Assembly (NCBI GenBank): GCA_913776965.1
Contig: CAJYQL010000120.1
Coordinates: 1-35,917, forward strand
Length of the DNA stretch: 35,917 nucleotides
Direction: 5' to 3'
From: an uncultured Xylophilus sp.
GTDB taxonomy: Bacteria; Pseudomonadota; Gammaproteobacteria; Burkholderiales; Burkholderiaceae_C
Shown: piece after piece, positions 16,401 through 23,485 of the stretch
Position numbering within the stretch: position 1 is the stretch's first letter
Layout: every line of letters starts with the position of its first letter
Position numbers and translations under genes: made by a program
The notes under the pieces: model-generated
Database searches by the model: none
What the model was told of the DNA's origin: nothing
Seen by the model: the letters and a program-made list of their open reading frames with translations, nothing else

Positions 16401-16974
16401 GCGCACCGCCGCCAGCGGCCACGACTGCCTGGACCTGCTGGCCGCCGGCCTGCGGCCCGACGTGATCCTGATGGACCTGGCGATGCCGGGCATCGACGGC
16501 TGGGAGACGATCCGCCGGCTGCGCGCCGCCGGCCACACCGCGGCGCAGGTCGCGGTGGTGTCGGCCAACGCGTTCGACAAGGGCCTGGAGAACGACGTCG
16601 GCATCCGGCCGGAGGACTTCATCGTCAAGCCGCTGCGCCACAGCGAACTGCTCGACTGGCTGGAGCGCCGGCTGGGCCTCGTCTGGCAGGTCGATGCCCC
16701 GGTGCCGCCGCCGCCCGCCGCCCCGCTGCCGGAGCCGCCCGCCGCGACCGTGCTGCCCGATGCTGCATCCCTTGCGGCGCTGCGCGAGGTGGTGGAGCTG
16801 GGCTACTACCGCGGCATCCTCGATGTGCTGGATGCCATCGCCGCGCGGCAGCCGGCCGCCGGGCCGTTCGTAGAGGAGATGCGCGGGCTGGCGCGACAAT
16901 TCCAGTTCGAGGCGATCGCCCGGCGGCTGCCACCGCTGCCCGGCGACCCGCCGCCCCCCGCTGCGCCCGCCTGA
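13441..16974 (+). CDS. NCS1 permease / hybrid histidine kinase fusion sensor
   Basis: A 1177-residue fusion. Residues 20-500 are a nucleobase:cation symporter-1 (cytosine/purine/allantoin permease) domain with about 12 helices (RRWSEWRVANTAFGAASFLI at the start; GSTLTSLIYACFTFIFFALE). A cysteine cluster follows: C526, C529, C541, C549, C552, C553, C559, C563. Two more membrane helices lie at about 594-614 and 641-660, then a coiled coil at 670-710. HisKA follows with H721 in SHELRTPLNS, then HATPase with N839 and DTGPGM at 866. A receiver has phospho-acceptor D1012. It presumably senses a nucleobase-like compound through the permease part and signals to the next gene. The Cys cluster may bind zinc or act as a redox switch (inference). 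Start at 13441 gives MTGSSPDADTSG; no clear ribosome site. Confidence 0.93.
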   Translation: MTGSSPDADTSGAPLQRVVKVRRDYNAWVGSETMEDYALRFTPRQFRRWSEWRVANTAFGAASFLILEAVGATLLVQYGATNAFWAIVATGLIIFLAGLPISIYAARYGVDMDLLTRGAGFGYIGSTLTSLIYACFTFIFFALEAAVMAYALELALGVPPRWGYLICALVVIPLVTHGVSIISRLQLWTQPVWLAMLIVPFVYVWMRDPGAFVGVMHYGGEYGTGAGFNLHAFGAALTVGIALITQMGEQADYLRFMPERQPGRARRWWFGVLAGGPGWVVLGVFKMLGGALLAWLAISHAVPPERAVDPNQMYLAAYEYVFPHYGWAVAATAFFVVLSQLKINVTNAYAGSLAWSNFFSRVTHSHPGRVVWVVFNTLIAFMLMEMNVFEALGDVLGLYSNIAIAWMTAVVADLVINKPLGLSPKGIEFKRAHLYDVNPVGVGAMGLASALSIAAHLGLFGRTAQAFSAVIALGTALAAAPLIAWATGGRYYLARTPQVVAEAGCGNRDGNGNGCAGAGAQVTLRCVICERIYEGPDMAHCPAYRGPICSLCCTLDARCGDLCKPHASLAAQWSGALRWLLPRRIWPYLDTGLGHFLLLMLVIVPLLGVVFGLLYRQEAAALGGTLASGAEASLRAGFLKAYMALLVIAGVVAWWLVLAHQSRRVAQEESNRQTHLLVEEIESHRRTDHALQQARQVAEDARRVADQANQAKSRYISTISHELRTPLNSILGYAQLMGEDPAVPPHRRQAVNVIKRGGEHLLSLIEGTLDIARIESGKLTLAVKPMQFADGLHEMAGMFEPQARGKGLDFVFDVVGTLPEVVRADEKRLRQILINLLGNAVKFTAQGRITLRARHKREMAVIEVEDTGPGMSADDLARIFDPFARGTTAAHGAPGAGLGLTIAKMLTDLMGGELTAESTPGVGSRFRVRLFLPEVHAAEGAARRTATPARQPRRGYAGPRRSILVVDNEEPDRELLVQLLEPLGFQLRTAASGHDCLDLLAAGLRPDVILMDLAMPGIDGWETIRRLRAAGHTAAQVAVVSANAFDKGLENDVGIRPEDFIVKPLRHSELLDWLERRLGLVWQVDAPVPPPPAAPLPEPPAATVLPDAASLAALREVVELGYYRGILDVLDAIAARQPAAGPFVEEMRGLARQFQFEAIARRLPPLPGDPPPPAAPA

Positions 16975-16979
16975 CCCGC

Positions 16980-18023
16980 ATGGACCTTCCCGCTTCGCCC
17001 CCCGGACCGCCGACCGTATCGCCGACTACGCCGACCACGGCCCCGCTCGGCCGGGGCCGCGACCGCGGCAACGGCGACCTGGTGCTGGTGGTGGACGACG
17101 TGCCCGACAACCTGGCGCTGCTGCACGATGCGCTCGACGAGTCGGGCTACACCGTGCTGGTCGCCACCGGCGGCGAGGCGGCGCTGGCGCGTGCCGCGCA
17201 GGCGCTGCCCGACATCGTCCTGCTCGACGCGATGATGCCGGGCATGGACGGTTTCGAGGTGGCGCGCCGGCTGAAGGCGCAGCCGGCCACCGCGCACATC
17301 CCGATCATCTTCATGACCGGCCTGACCGAGACCGAGCACCTGGTCGCGGCGCTGGAGGCCGGCGGCACCGACTACATCACCAAGCCGATCCGGCCGCCCG
17401 AGGTGCTGGCCCGGATGAACGTGCACCTGCAGGGCGCCCGCCGGGCCCGGCAGGAGGCGAGGCAGGCCGGACAGGCGCGCAATGCGCTCGACGCCTTCGG
17501 CTACGCCAGCATCACCGTGCGCGCGGCCGACGGCCGGCTGATGTGGCAGACGCCGCTGGCGCGCGACCTGCTGGCGCGCTGGTTCGGCACCCAGGCCCCG
17601 GTCACGCCGGTGCCGGTGCTCGACTGGCTGCGCCGGCACCTCGCCGATGCCGACCGGCAGGTCGAGCCGCCGAAGCTGGTGTTCGAGCAGGCCGCGCTGC
17701 GGCTCTCCTTCCGGCTGCACCGGCAGGTCGGCGACGAGCCGGGCGGCGACTGGCTGATCATCATGCGGGAGGCGAGCGACGCCGCGGTGATCGAGGCGAT
17801 GCGCCTCGCCTTCCAGCTCACCGCCCGCGAGGCGGAGGTGCTGTACTGGGTGGTGAAGGGCAAGATCAACCGCGACATCGCCGACATCCTCGGCGCCAGC
17901 CCCGCCACGGTGAAGAAGCACCTGGAACGCATCCTCGCCAAGATGGGTGTCGAGACGCGCACCTCAGCGGCCGGCATGGCGATGAACCGCATCCGGCAGC
18001 TGCACCCGGAATTCGAAGGTTAG
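16980..18023 (+). CDS. Response regulator, receiver plus LuxR-type DNA-binding domain
   Basis: A 347-residue regulator. After a Pro/Thr-rich leader of 33 residues comes a receiver at about 33-150 with D39/D40, phospho-acceptor D83 (VLLDAMMPG), T113 and K135. A roughly 120-residue middle region of unrecognised fold follows (ALDAFGYASITVRAADGRLM onward, PAS-like in length). The C-terminal LuxR/GerE helix-turn-helix spans about 280-335 (LTAREAEVLYWVVKGKINRD, ATVKKHLERILAKMGV). It begins 5 nt after the kinase stop, so the pair is almost certainly co-translated and cognate. The final receiver of the kinase may relay or tune phosphate flow. Its target genes are not evident in this window. Confidence 0.93.
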   Translation: MDLPASPPGPPTVSPTTPTTAPLGRGRDRGNGDLVLVVDDVPDNLALLHDALDESGYTVLVATGGEAALARAAQALPDIVLLDAMMPGMDGFEVARRLKAQPATAHIPIIFMTGLTETEHLVAALEAGGTDYITKPIRPPEVLARMNVHLQGARRARQEARQAGQARNALDAFGYASITVRAADGRLMWQTPLARDLLARWFGTQAPVTPVPVLDWLRRHLADADRQVEPPKLVFEQAALRLSFRLHRQVGDEPGGDWLIIMREASDAAVIEAMRLAFQLTAREAEVLYWVVKGKINRDIADILGASPATVKKHLERILAKMGVETRTSAAGMAMNRIRQLHPEFEG

Positions 18024-18025
18024 GA

Positions 18026-18083
18026 CGTTAATCGGCTCGTTACGCCCGCCGGATGTGCGCAGTCAGCTATCGAAACCGTAGCA
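18026..18083 (-). repeat. Intergenic repeat, copy 2 of 5
   Basis: On the minus strand it reads TGCTACGGTTTCGATAGCTG, then CTGCGCA and GGCGGGCGT blocks, matching the other copies in order and spacing. It starts 3 nt after the stop of the response-regulator gene. The TGCTAC/GATAGC-type arms give a short stem. Confidence 0.7.
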
Positions 18084-18111
18084 AAAGAAAAAGCCCGGCA
18101 AGGCCGGGCTT
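18084..18111 (-). terminator. Intrinsic terminator of the small hydrophilic protein gene
   Basis: AAGCCCGGC (18091-18099) and GCCGGGCTT (18103-18111) form a perfect 9-bp stem with a 3-nt loop. In the minus direction it is followed by a T-rich run (TTTCTTTT). It lies 22 bp after the stop at 18134. Confidence 0.85.
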
Positions 18112-18133
18112 CGTGAGGCGAGAGGCGAGGGCG

Positions 18134-18319
18134 TCAATGCACGCCGCTGCCCTTGCCGCCCTGGCGGCTCTGCGCCTGGTTGCCGCTGCCGACGTTGCTT
18201 TCGCGGTCGTGGCGGCTCTCGGGCGTGCGGCGCGGCTCGTTCTTCTGCGTCGCCTCGCCGTGCTGCGACGCCTTGTTGTGTTCGGTCTGGCCGTTGCGGT
18301 CGTTCTGCGAATTCGACAT
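18134..18319 (-). CDS. 61-residue, highly hydrophilic small protein
   Basis: The product starts MSNSQNDRNGQTEHNK and ends QSRQGGKGSGVH. It is almost wholly polar: Asn, Gln, Ser, His, Arg, Lys, Glu and Gly dominate, with scarcely any Leu, Ile, Phe or Val, so it should be disordered. Evidence for expression is good: AAGGAG lies 6 nt before the ATG at 18319 and an intrinsic terminator follows within 25 bp. An upstream in-frame ATG at 18379 lacks such a site. Composition recalls hydrophilin or stress-induced KGG-type small proteins, but I recognise no family. It lies between the response-regulator gene and pcaG, apparently as its own unit. Confidence 0.75.
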   Translation of the reverse strand: MSNSQNDRNGQTEHNKASQHGEATQKNEPRRTPESRHDRESNVGSGNQAQSRQGGKGSGVH

Positions 18320-18394
18320 GGACTGCTCCTTGGAGGGTGAGAAAGAGGCCGGCACCTGCGGCACCGGACGAAGCCTCATCGTTCGCAGCCCGCG

Positions 18395-18415
18395 CCGGTC
18401 CGTATGTCGGACCGG
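18395..18415. terminator. Hairpin downstream of pcaG
   Basis: CCGGTCCG and CGGACCGG form an 8-bp perfect stem around TATGT, 24 bp past the pcaG stop. No T-run follows, so it may end the transcript with Rho or protect its 3' end. Confidence 0.5.
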
Positions 18416-18439
18416 GCCGATACGCCCGCCCGGCGGCGC

Positions 18440-19072
18440 CTACACGTCGAAGAACACGGTTTCCTGCAGACCCTGCATATGGATGTCGAAGCGGTAGACC
18501 GTGCGGCCGCCGGCATCGACACGGCGGGCGATCAGGGTGTCGCGCCGGTCGGCAGGCACCGACTGCAGCACCGCATCCTGCGCGTTCGCCTCGGCCTCGT
18601 CGTCGAAGTAGATGCGGGTGAAGGCGTGCAGCAGCATGCCGCGCATCGTCAGGATCACGTCGATCCGCGGGGCCTCGCCTGGGGCGATGGCGCCGGGCTT
18701 GACGGTGTCGAAGTGCCAGCGCAGGTCCGGATCGGTGCCGGTGCCGCAGCGGCCGAAGCCACGGAAGCCACTGATGCGGGCCGCGGCGCGCGGCGCCTCG
18801 GCCGGCGCGGCATGGCGGCCGTGGGCGTCGGCCTGCTGGATCTCGAGCATCGCGTCGCCGATCGGCACGCCGTCGCCGTCGAACACCCGGCCTTCCAGGC
18901 GGATGTGTTCGCCCGGCGCATGGTCGTAGGCGACGGTGCTGTCGAACACCTGGTCGAAGCCATAGCGGTATTGCTCCGCGGTCAGGCCGTAGGCGAAGTA
19001 GGGGCCGACGGTCTGCGACGGCGTCTGGCCGAAGGACGCCTGCTGGGCGCTCATCAGGGTGGGATCGGTCAT
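18440..19072 (-). CDS. pcaG: Protocatechuate 3,4-dioxygenase alpha subunit
   Basis: A 210-residue alpha chain of the intradiol dioxygenase that opens protocatechuate to beta-carboxy-cis,cis-muconate. Family marks are the FGQTPSQTVGPYFAYGLT N-terminus, the LEGRVFDGDGVPIGDAMLEI strand pair, and the end DIHMQGLQETVFFDV. As in other PcaG chains, the iron ligands of the beta chain are absent, so it is the structural partner of PcaH. The tract ADAHGRHAAPAEAPRAAARI is a loop variable in the family. It follows pcaH by 26 bp; GGAG lies 9 nt before the ATG. Confidence 0.94.
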   Translation of the reverse strand: MTDPTLMSAQQASFGQTPSQTVGPYFAYGLTAEQYRYGFDQVFDSTVAYDHAPGEHIRLEGRVFDGDGVPIGDAMLEIQQADAHGRHAAPAEAPRAAARISGFRGFGRCGTGTDPDLRWHFDTVKPGAIAPGEAPRIDVILTMRGMLLHAFTRIYFDDEAEANAQDAVLQSVPADRRDTLIARRVDAGGRTVYRFDIHMQGLQETVFFDV

Positions 19073-19098
19073 GGGGGTTATCTCCGGGCGATGGGCGC

Positions 19099-19827
19099 TC
19101 AGCGCGGGGTCTCGAACGGCGTTTCGTCGGCGCCACGCAGCACGATGTCGAACTGGTAGCCGAGGGCGAAGCCTTTCTCGGTCACGTCGAGGCTGAAGTC
19201 CGCGACCAGCCGGTTGCGCGTGCGCTCGGGCGTGCCCTTGAAGATCGGGTCGAAGGCCAGCAGCGGGTCGGCCGGGAAGTACATCTGCGTGACCAGCCGG
19301 CTCGCGAAGTGCTGGCCGAACAGCGACAGGTGGATGTGCTGCGGCCGCCAGGCGTTGGGGTGGTTGCCCCAGGGATAGGCGCCGGGCTTGATCGTGAGGA
19401 AGCGGTAGCGCCCGTCGGCATCGGTCAGGCAGCGGCCGGCGCCGAGGAAGTTGGGGTCAAGCGGCGCATCGTGCTGGTCGACCTTGTGCACGTAGCGGCC
19501 GCTGGCGTTGGCCTGCCACAGCTCGACCAGCGTGTGCGGCACCGGGCGGCCGCGGTCGTCCAGCACCCGGCCGGCGAGCACCATGCGTTCGCCGATCGGC
19601 TCGCCGTTGACGCGGGCGTTGCGGGTCAGGTCGTGGTCCCACTGCGCGATGCTGTCGTGGCCGTAGACTGGCTGCGTCAGCTCGCCGAGCGAGGCCTTCA
19701 GCGGTACCAGCGGCCGGGTCGGACCGCGCTTGGCGGTGGAGCGGTAGCCGTCGTAGAGGTAGGGGGACTGGCCGTCCCAGTCGCGCGGCGACAGGGTGGG
19801 CAGCGGCCTGGCGGTACGGGTAAGCAT
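19099..19827 (-). CDS. pcaH: Protocatechuate 3,4-dioxygenase beta subunit
   Basis: A 242-residue catalytic chain. The four expected non-haem Fe(III) ligands are visible: Y112 (SGRYVHKVD), Y151 (PGAYPWGN), H164 and H166 (RPQHIHLS). The LDPNFLGAGRCLTDADGRY block is standard. It acts with PcaG in the cytoplasm at the ring-cleavage step of the beta-ketoadipate pathway. AAGGAG 8 nt upstream fixes the ATG at 19827. It is the first gene of the pcaHG pair and divergent from the pcaQ-type regulator. pcaB, pcaC and pcaD, often next to it, are not in this window. Confidence 0.95.
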   Translation of the reverse strand: MLTRTARPLPTLSPRDWDGQSPYLYDGYRSTAKRGPTRPLVPLKASLGELTQPVYGHDSIAQWDHDLTRNARVNGEPIGERMVLAGRVLDDRGRPVPHTLVELWQANASGRYVHKVDQHDAPLDPNFLGAGRCLTDADGRYRFLTIKPGAYPWGNHPNAWRPQHIHLSLFGQHFASRLVTQMYFPADPLLAFDPIFKGTPERTRNRLVADFSLDVTEKGFALGYQFDIVLRGADETPFETPR

Positions 19828-19954
19828 GGAGGTGTCTCCTTCGATGGCGTGCGTGCGGAAAGGCGGCCGACAGGGCGGTCGGGATGGCGCGACTGTAGGC
19901 AGGGATTTGCATTCTGTATATTGAAGATTGCGCCGATTCACATCACTCCTCGTC
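19828..19954. promoter_or_regulatory. Divergent pcaH/pcaQ promoter region
   Basis: The 127-bp gap drops in GC near 19905-19930. TTC (19912-19914) and GAA (19923-19925), 8 bp apart, lie within an AT-rich core, the dyad size used by LysR-type regulators. TATATT at 19917-19922 could be a -10 element. The exact PcaQ site is not proven by sequence alone. Confidence 0.45.
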
Positions 19955-20980
19955 ATGCAAGACCCGCCGCCCGGTACCGATGCCGCCGCCGCCTTCGCCC
20001 GCAACGTGCAGCTGCGCCACCTGCGCTGCCTGGTCGCGGTGGCGCAGGAGCGGCACCTGGCGCGCGCCGCGGCGCGGCTGTCGCTCAGCCAGCCGGCGAT
20101 GTCGAAGACGCTCGCTGAGCTGGAAGCGCTGGCCGGCGCGCGGCTGGTGGAGCGCGGCGGTGCCGGCCGGCGCGGCATCCAGGGCCTGACCGGCACCGGC
20201 GAGCAGCTGCTTGCGCAGGCGCTGCGGGTGCTGGAGGCGGTGGAGGCGGGTGGCCAGGCAGTCGCCCCCACCGCGGACGGCGGCGCCGCGCGGCTGCGCA
20301 TCGGTGTGCTGCCGAGCGTGTCGCCGGCGCTGCTGCCGCCCGCACTGGTGGCGCTTCGGGCGCGCTGGCCGGCGCTGCAGATCGTGGTAAAGACGGCCGC
20401 GAACGCGGTGCTGCTGGAGGCGCTGCGGGCCGGCGAACTCGACCTCGTGGCGGGCCGGATGAGCGAGCCGGGTCCGATGGCCGGCCTGGCCTTCACGCTG
20501 CTGCACCACGAGCCGCTCGCCTTCGTGGTGCGGGCCGACCATCCCCTTGCGGCGGCCCGCCGGGCGCGGTCGGTGCCGGCGGTGCTGGCCCATCCGCTGG
20601 TGGTGTACGGCGAGGGCACGGTGCCGCGCCACCACACCGAGAGTTTTTTCCGCGCGCTCGGGCTGGTGCTGCCGGCGCACACCCTGCAGACGCTCGACGT
20701 GGCGCTGGCGCGCCGGCTGGTGCTGGAGTCCGACGCGGTCTGGATCACGCCGCTCGGCGCGGCCGGTGCCGACATCGCCGCCGGGCTGCTGCGGCGCCTG
20801 CCGATCGACACCGCCGGCACCGAGGAGCCGGTCGGCCTGTTGCTGCGGGCCGATGCGCCGGCCTCCGCCGCGGCGGACGCCCTGGCCGCGCTGCTGCGCA
20901 CGGCGGCGCGGGGCGACGATCAGGCCCAAAAAGCCGCTGTGCGCCCGTCGCGCCTGCGCAGCACGCTATCGAAAAAATAG
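19955..20980 (+). CDS. pcaQ: LysR-type activator of pca genes (PcaQ type)
   Basis: A 341-residue LysR regulator. The winged helix is at about 14-75 (QLRHLRCLVAVAQERHLARA, SQPAMSKTLAELEALAGARL), followed by the linker helix and a periplasmic-binding-like effector domain at about 100-310 (ARLRIGVLPSVSPALLPPAL). The N-terminal sequence and its divergent position against pcaHG match PcaQ, which responds to protocatechuate-derived beta-carboxy-muconate. The ATG at 19955 is preferred; one at 19928 would add nine residues. The last ~19 residues (QAQKAAVRPSRLRSTLSKK) and the stop are encoded by the intergenic repeat at 20923-20982, so the natural C-terminus has been extended or replaced. Confidence 0.82.
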   Translation: MQDPPPGTDAAAAFARNVQLRHLRCLVAVAQERHLARAAARLSLSQPAMSKTLAELEALAGARLVERGGAGRRGIQGLTGTGEQLLAQALRVLEAVEAGGQAVAPTADGGAARLRIGVLPSVSPALLPPALVALRARWPALQIVVKTAANAVLLEALRAGELDLVAGRMSEPGPMAGLAFTLLHHEPLAFVVRADHPLAAARRARSVPAVLAHPLVVYGEGTVPRHHTESFFRALGLVLPAHTLQTLDVALARRLVLESDAVWITPLGAAGADIAAGLLRRLPIDTAGTEEPVGLLLRADAPASAAADALAALLRTAARGDDQAQKAAVRPSRLRSTLSKK

Positions 20981-20982
20981 CA
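20923..20982 (-). repeat. Intergenic repeat, copy 3 of 5, forming the 3' end of the LysR gene
   Basis: On the minus strand it begins TGCTATTTTTTCGATAGC, then TGCGCAGGCG and GACGGGCGC, matching the copy at 35603-35661 closely. It overlaps the last 58 bp of the LysR gene and provides its stop codon. GCTAT/ATAGC arms form a short stem on either strand. Confidence 0.8.
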
Positions 20983-20990
20983 GAAGTTCT

Positions 20991-21105
20991 GCCGTGCCGT
21001 GCCGTGCCGTGCCGTGCCGTGCCGTGCCGTGCCGTGCCGTGCCGTGCAGTGCCGTGCCGTGCCGTGCCGTGCCGTGCCGTGCCGTGCCGTGCCGTGCCGT
21101 GCCGT
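20991..21105. repeat. Pentanucleotide tandem repeat, 23 units of GCCGT
   Basis: From 20991 to 21105 the unit GCCGT repeats 23 times with a single variant, GCAGT at 21046-21050 (unit 12). The tract starts 8 bp after an intergenic-repeat copy and ends 18 bp before the stop of the minus-strand DUF1841 gene. Being non-coding and between convergent genes, it cannot shift a reading frame. It is open in all frames, so it yields spurious open frames. Length variation between strains is expected. Confidence 0.95.
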
Positions 21106-21123
21106 GCGGGCCGGAGCGGCTGG

Positions 21124-21558
21124 TCAGTCCCGCGTCGCGCGGCGCTGCACTGCGGCCACGTAGCTGGCGCCGTCGGGCGGGCGGCCACTGCGCTGGCTCT
21201 CCCACAGCATCTGACCCAGACATTCCATTGCCGCATGGTGGGCATCGTGCAGCGTGCCGAGCCGGGCGGTCAGCAGTTCGACCGCCTGGCGGATGCCGCG
21301 CGGCTGATCGATCGAGCACTGCTCGCTGATCGACAGGTGCATCGACAGGTGCAGGAACGGGTTCTCCCGCGCCGCGTCGCCCTCGTACACCCGGGCGACG
21401 GCGGCATCGGCATCCGCCAGGTCGGCGTGGTACTCGGGATGCTCGTCGATCCACAGCGCCGCGAGCGTCTCGAGCGCCTCCAGCGGCGCTCCGGACCGCG
21501 ACTTGGCATAGACGGAGCAGAAGAAACGGCGGACGTCCTGTTGGGAGGGCTGGAACAT
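21124..21558 (-). CDS. DUF1841 family protein
   Basis: A 144-residue soluble protein with the DUF1841 layout: MFQPSQQDVRRFFCSVYAKS start, LWIDEHPEYHADL in the first third, NPFLHLSMHLSISEQ near residues 66-80 and a final helix with HAAMECLGQMLWESQR. The family is widespread in beta-proteobacteria and of unknown function. The conserved His and Glu residues of the central helix could bind metal (inference). It is a single-gene unit on the minus strand, convergent with the LysR gene across the GCCGT tract. Confidence 0.8.
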   Translation of the reverse strand: MFQPSQQDVRRFFCSVYAKSRSGAPLEALETLAALWIDEHPEYHADLADADAAVARVYEGDAARENPFLHLSMHLSISEQCSIDQPRGIRQAVELLTARLGTLHDAHHAAMECLGQMLWESQRSGRPPDGASYVAAVQRRATRD

Positions 21559-21680
21559 CCGGCCAGCCTAGCACGCACGCGACAGCCGTAGCGACTGCGG
21601 CGCCGAGGCCGCTTTTCAACCGTGGGCGAAAGCGCTATGGTGGTCTGGCGTTAGCGCGTGATGCAGGCAATAGGTTGTCG

Positions 21681-21720
21681 TATGACGAAGTTAATGTGAA
21701 AAATGACATGATTCGTCATA
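21681..21720. promoter_or_regulatory. Inverted repeat upstream of the chemoreceptor gene
   Basis: TATGACGAA (21681-21689) and TTCGTCATA (21712-21720) are perfect 9-bp arms separated by 22 bp of AT-rich DNA, 74 bp before the chemoreceptor start. The size and placement suggest an operator for a dimeric regulator. No sigma-28 flagellar promoter was seen. Confidence 0.45.
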
Positions 21721-21793
21721 AATGGAGGCGCCGCCAGGTCGCCTGAGCAGTGTTCTGCATCGCCGCTCCCCACCGCCCACCATCGGAGGAGCC

Positions 21794-23389
21794 ATGGCAT
21801 TCAAGGACCTGTCCGTCCGCACCAAACTCGCGGTCAATTTCGGCGCCCTGGCGCTGCTGCTGCTGGCCACCGCGGCCGGCGGGCTCGCGGCCCTGTCGGC
21901 GGCCAACGACCGCTTCAGCGACTACGTCAACGGCCTGAACGCGCGCGCCCTAATGGCCGAGCACATGCGCACCGCCGTGGACCGGCGCGCGATCGCTGCG
22001 CGCAACCTCGTCATCGCCACCCGACCGGAGGACAGCGACGCTGAACACGCGGCCGTGCTGCGGGCGCACCAGGACGTGAAGACGCGGCTCGACCGCCTCG
22101 GCGAAATGCTGGCCGCCGCGCCCGACGCCACCGACGGCGACCGCGCCCTGCTCGCGCAGCTGCAGCAGGTCGAGGGGCGCTATGCCCCGGTCGCACTGCA
22201 GATCGTGGCGCTGGCGCGCGAGCGGCGGCGCGACGAGGCGATCGTCCGCATCATGGAGCAGTGCAATCCGCTGCTGAAGGAGCTGGTGGAGACCAGCCAG
22301 CGCTTCGTCGCCTCCACCGAAGAGCGGGCCGCTGCGCTGGTGGCGGATGCGCGTGCGAGCTTCGAGCGGCAGCGCGCGCTGCTCGCGGTGTTCTGCAGCC
22401 TGGCCGTCGCCGCTGCGCTGCTGATGGCCTGGCGGGTGACGATGACGCTGACCCGCCGGCTGCAGCAGGCGGTCGCGGTGGCCGACCGGATCGCCGGCGG
22501 CGACCTGACCGCGGTGGTCGAGGTGCCGGCGCAGGACGAGACCGGCCGGCTGCTGCTGGCGCTGCGGCAGATGCAGGACCGGCTGGCCGGCCTCGTCGCC
22601 ACGGTGCGCAGCAACGCGGTCGAGGTGGCTGCCGCCAGCGGCGAGATCGCCGACGGCAACCACGACCTGAGCCGGCGCACCGAGCAGCAGGCCGCCGCGC
22701 TCCAGCAGACGGCCGCGTCGATGGAGCAGCTCGGCTCCACCGTGCAGCACAACGCCGACAACGCCCGCAATGCCGACCGGCTGGCCGCCGAGGCGTCGGG
22801 CGTGGCGACACGCGGCGGCGGCGTGGTGCACCAGGTGGTCGAGACGATGCAGGGCATCCGCCAGAGCGCGGCCCGCATCGGCGACATCACCGGCGTGATC
22901 GACAGCATCGCCTTCCAGACCAACATCCTGGCGTTGAACGCCGCAGTCGAGGCCGCCCGCGCCGGCGAGCAGGGCCGCGGCTTCGCCGTCGTCGCCGCCG
23001 AGGTGCGCAGCCTGGCCAGCCGCAGCGCCGCGGCTGCGAAGGAGATCAAGCAGCTGATCGCCGAGAGCACCGCGCAGGTCGAGCGCGGCTCGGAACTGGT
23101 CGGCACCGCCGGCGCGACGATGGAGGAGGTGGTGGCCGCCGTGCAGCAGGTCAGCGCGCTGATGGCCGAGATCAGCGCCGCCACCGACCAGCAGAGCCAG
23201 GGCGTGCAGCAGGTCGGCGAATCGGTCGCGCTGATGGACCAGACCACGCAGCAGAACGCCGCGCTGGTCGAGGAAAGTGCGGCGGCGGCGTCGGGCCTGC
23301 GGCGGCAGGCGGATCAGCTGGTGCAGGCGGTGTCGGTGTTCCGGCACGACGAGCGGGCGGGGGCCTCGCGGGTTCTTACGCTCGCCTAG
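21794..23389 (+). CDS. Methyl-accepting chemotaxis protein
   Basis: A 531-residue chemoreceptor. TM1 is at about 14-34 and a four-helix-bundle periplasmic sensor at about 35-195. TM2 is at about 197-218 ([18 protein letters not shown]), followed by a HAMP domain to about 270. The long cytoplasmic coiled coil has its hairpin tip at about 375-405 ([35 protein letters not shown]). It signals to CheA/CheW. There is no C-terminal CheR-binding pentapeptide. Ligand unknown; the aromatic-acid genes on both sides make an aromatic or arsenic-related cue a guess only. GGAGGA just before the ATG at 21794 supports this start over an in-frame ATG at 21722. Confidence 0.93.
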   Translation: MAFKDLSVRTKLAVNFGALALLLLATAAGGLAALSAANDRFSDYVNGLNARALMAEHMRTAVDRRAIAARNLVIATRPEDSDAEHAAVLRAHQDVKTRLDRLGEMLAAAPDATDGDRALLAQLQQVEGRYAPVALQIVALARERRRDEAIVRIMEQCNPLLKELVETSQRFVASTEERAAALVADARASFERQRALLAVFCSLAVAAALLMAWRVTMTLTRRLQQAVAVADRIAGGDLTAVVEVPAQDETGRLLLALRQMQDRLAGLVATVRSNAVEVAAASGEIADGNHDLSRRTEQQAAALQQTAASMEQLGSTVQHNADNARNADRLAAEASGVATRGGGVVHQVVETMQGIRQSAARIGDITGVIDSIAFQTNILALNAAVEAARAGEQGRGFAVVAAEVRSLASRSAAAAKEIKQLIAESTAQVERGSELVGTAGATMEEVVAAVQQVSALMAEISAATDQQSQGVQQVGESVALMDQTTQQNAALVEESAAAASGLRRQADQLVQAVSVFRHDERAGASRVLTLA

Positions 23390-23447
23390 CCGGTCGAAAC
23401 CGAGCTCTGCAACGCGTGGAGGGCACGCCGCACTATCGCTGGTGCTT

Positions 23448-23469
23448 CATTTCTACTTTTATGGAAATG
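23448..23469. promoter_or_regulatory. Candidate ArsR operator
   Basis: CATTTC and GAAATG are perfect 6-bp arms 10 bp apart in an AT-rich stretch ending 16 bp before the arsR ATG. CATAAC at 23471-23476 could be a -10 element. The site lies where ArsR repressors usually bind. No Shine-Dalgarno separates it from the start, so the message may be leaderless. Confidence 0.5.
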
Positions 23470-23485
23470 TCATAACATCCGCGCC

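Noticed and set aside
20991-21105. CRISPR array
   Set aside because: Units are 5 bp with no spacers, and no cas genes are present.
20966-21619. Open frames through the GCCGT array, such as a minus-strand product of HGTAR repeats
   Set aside because: A pentanucleotide array without stops is open in every frame; the product is an artefact and lacks a proper start context.
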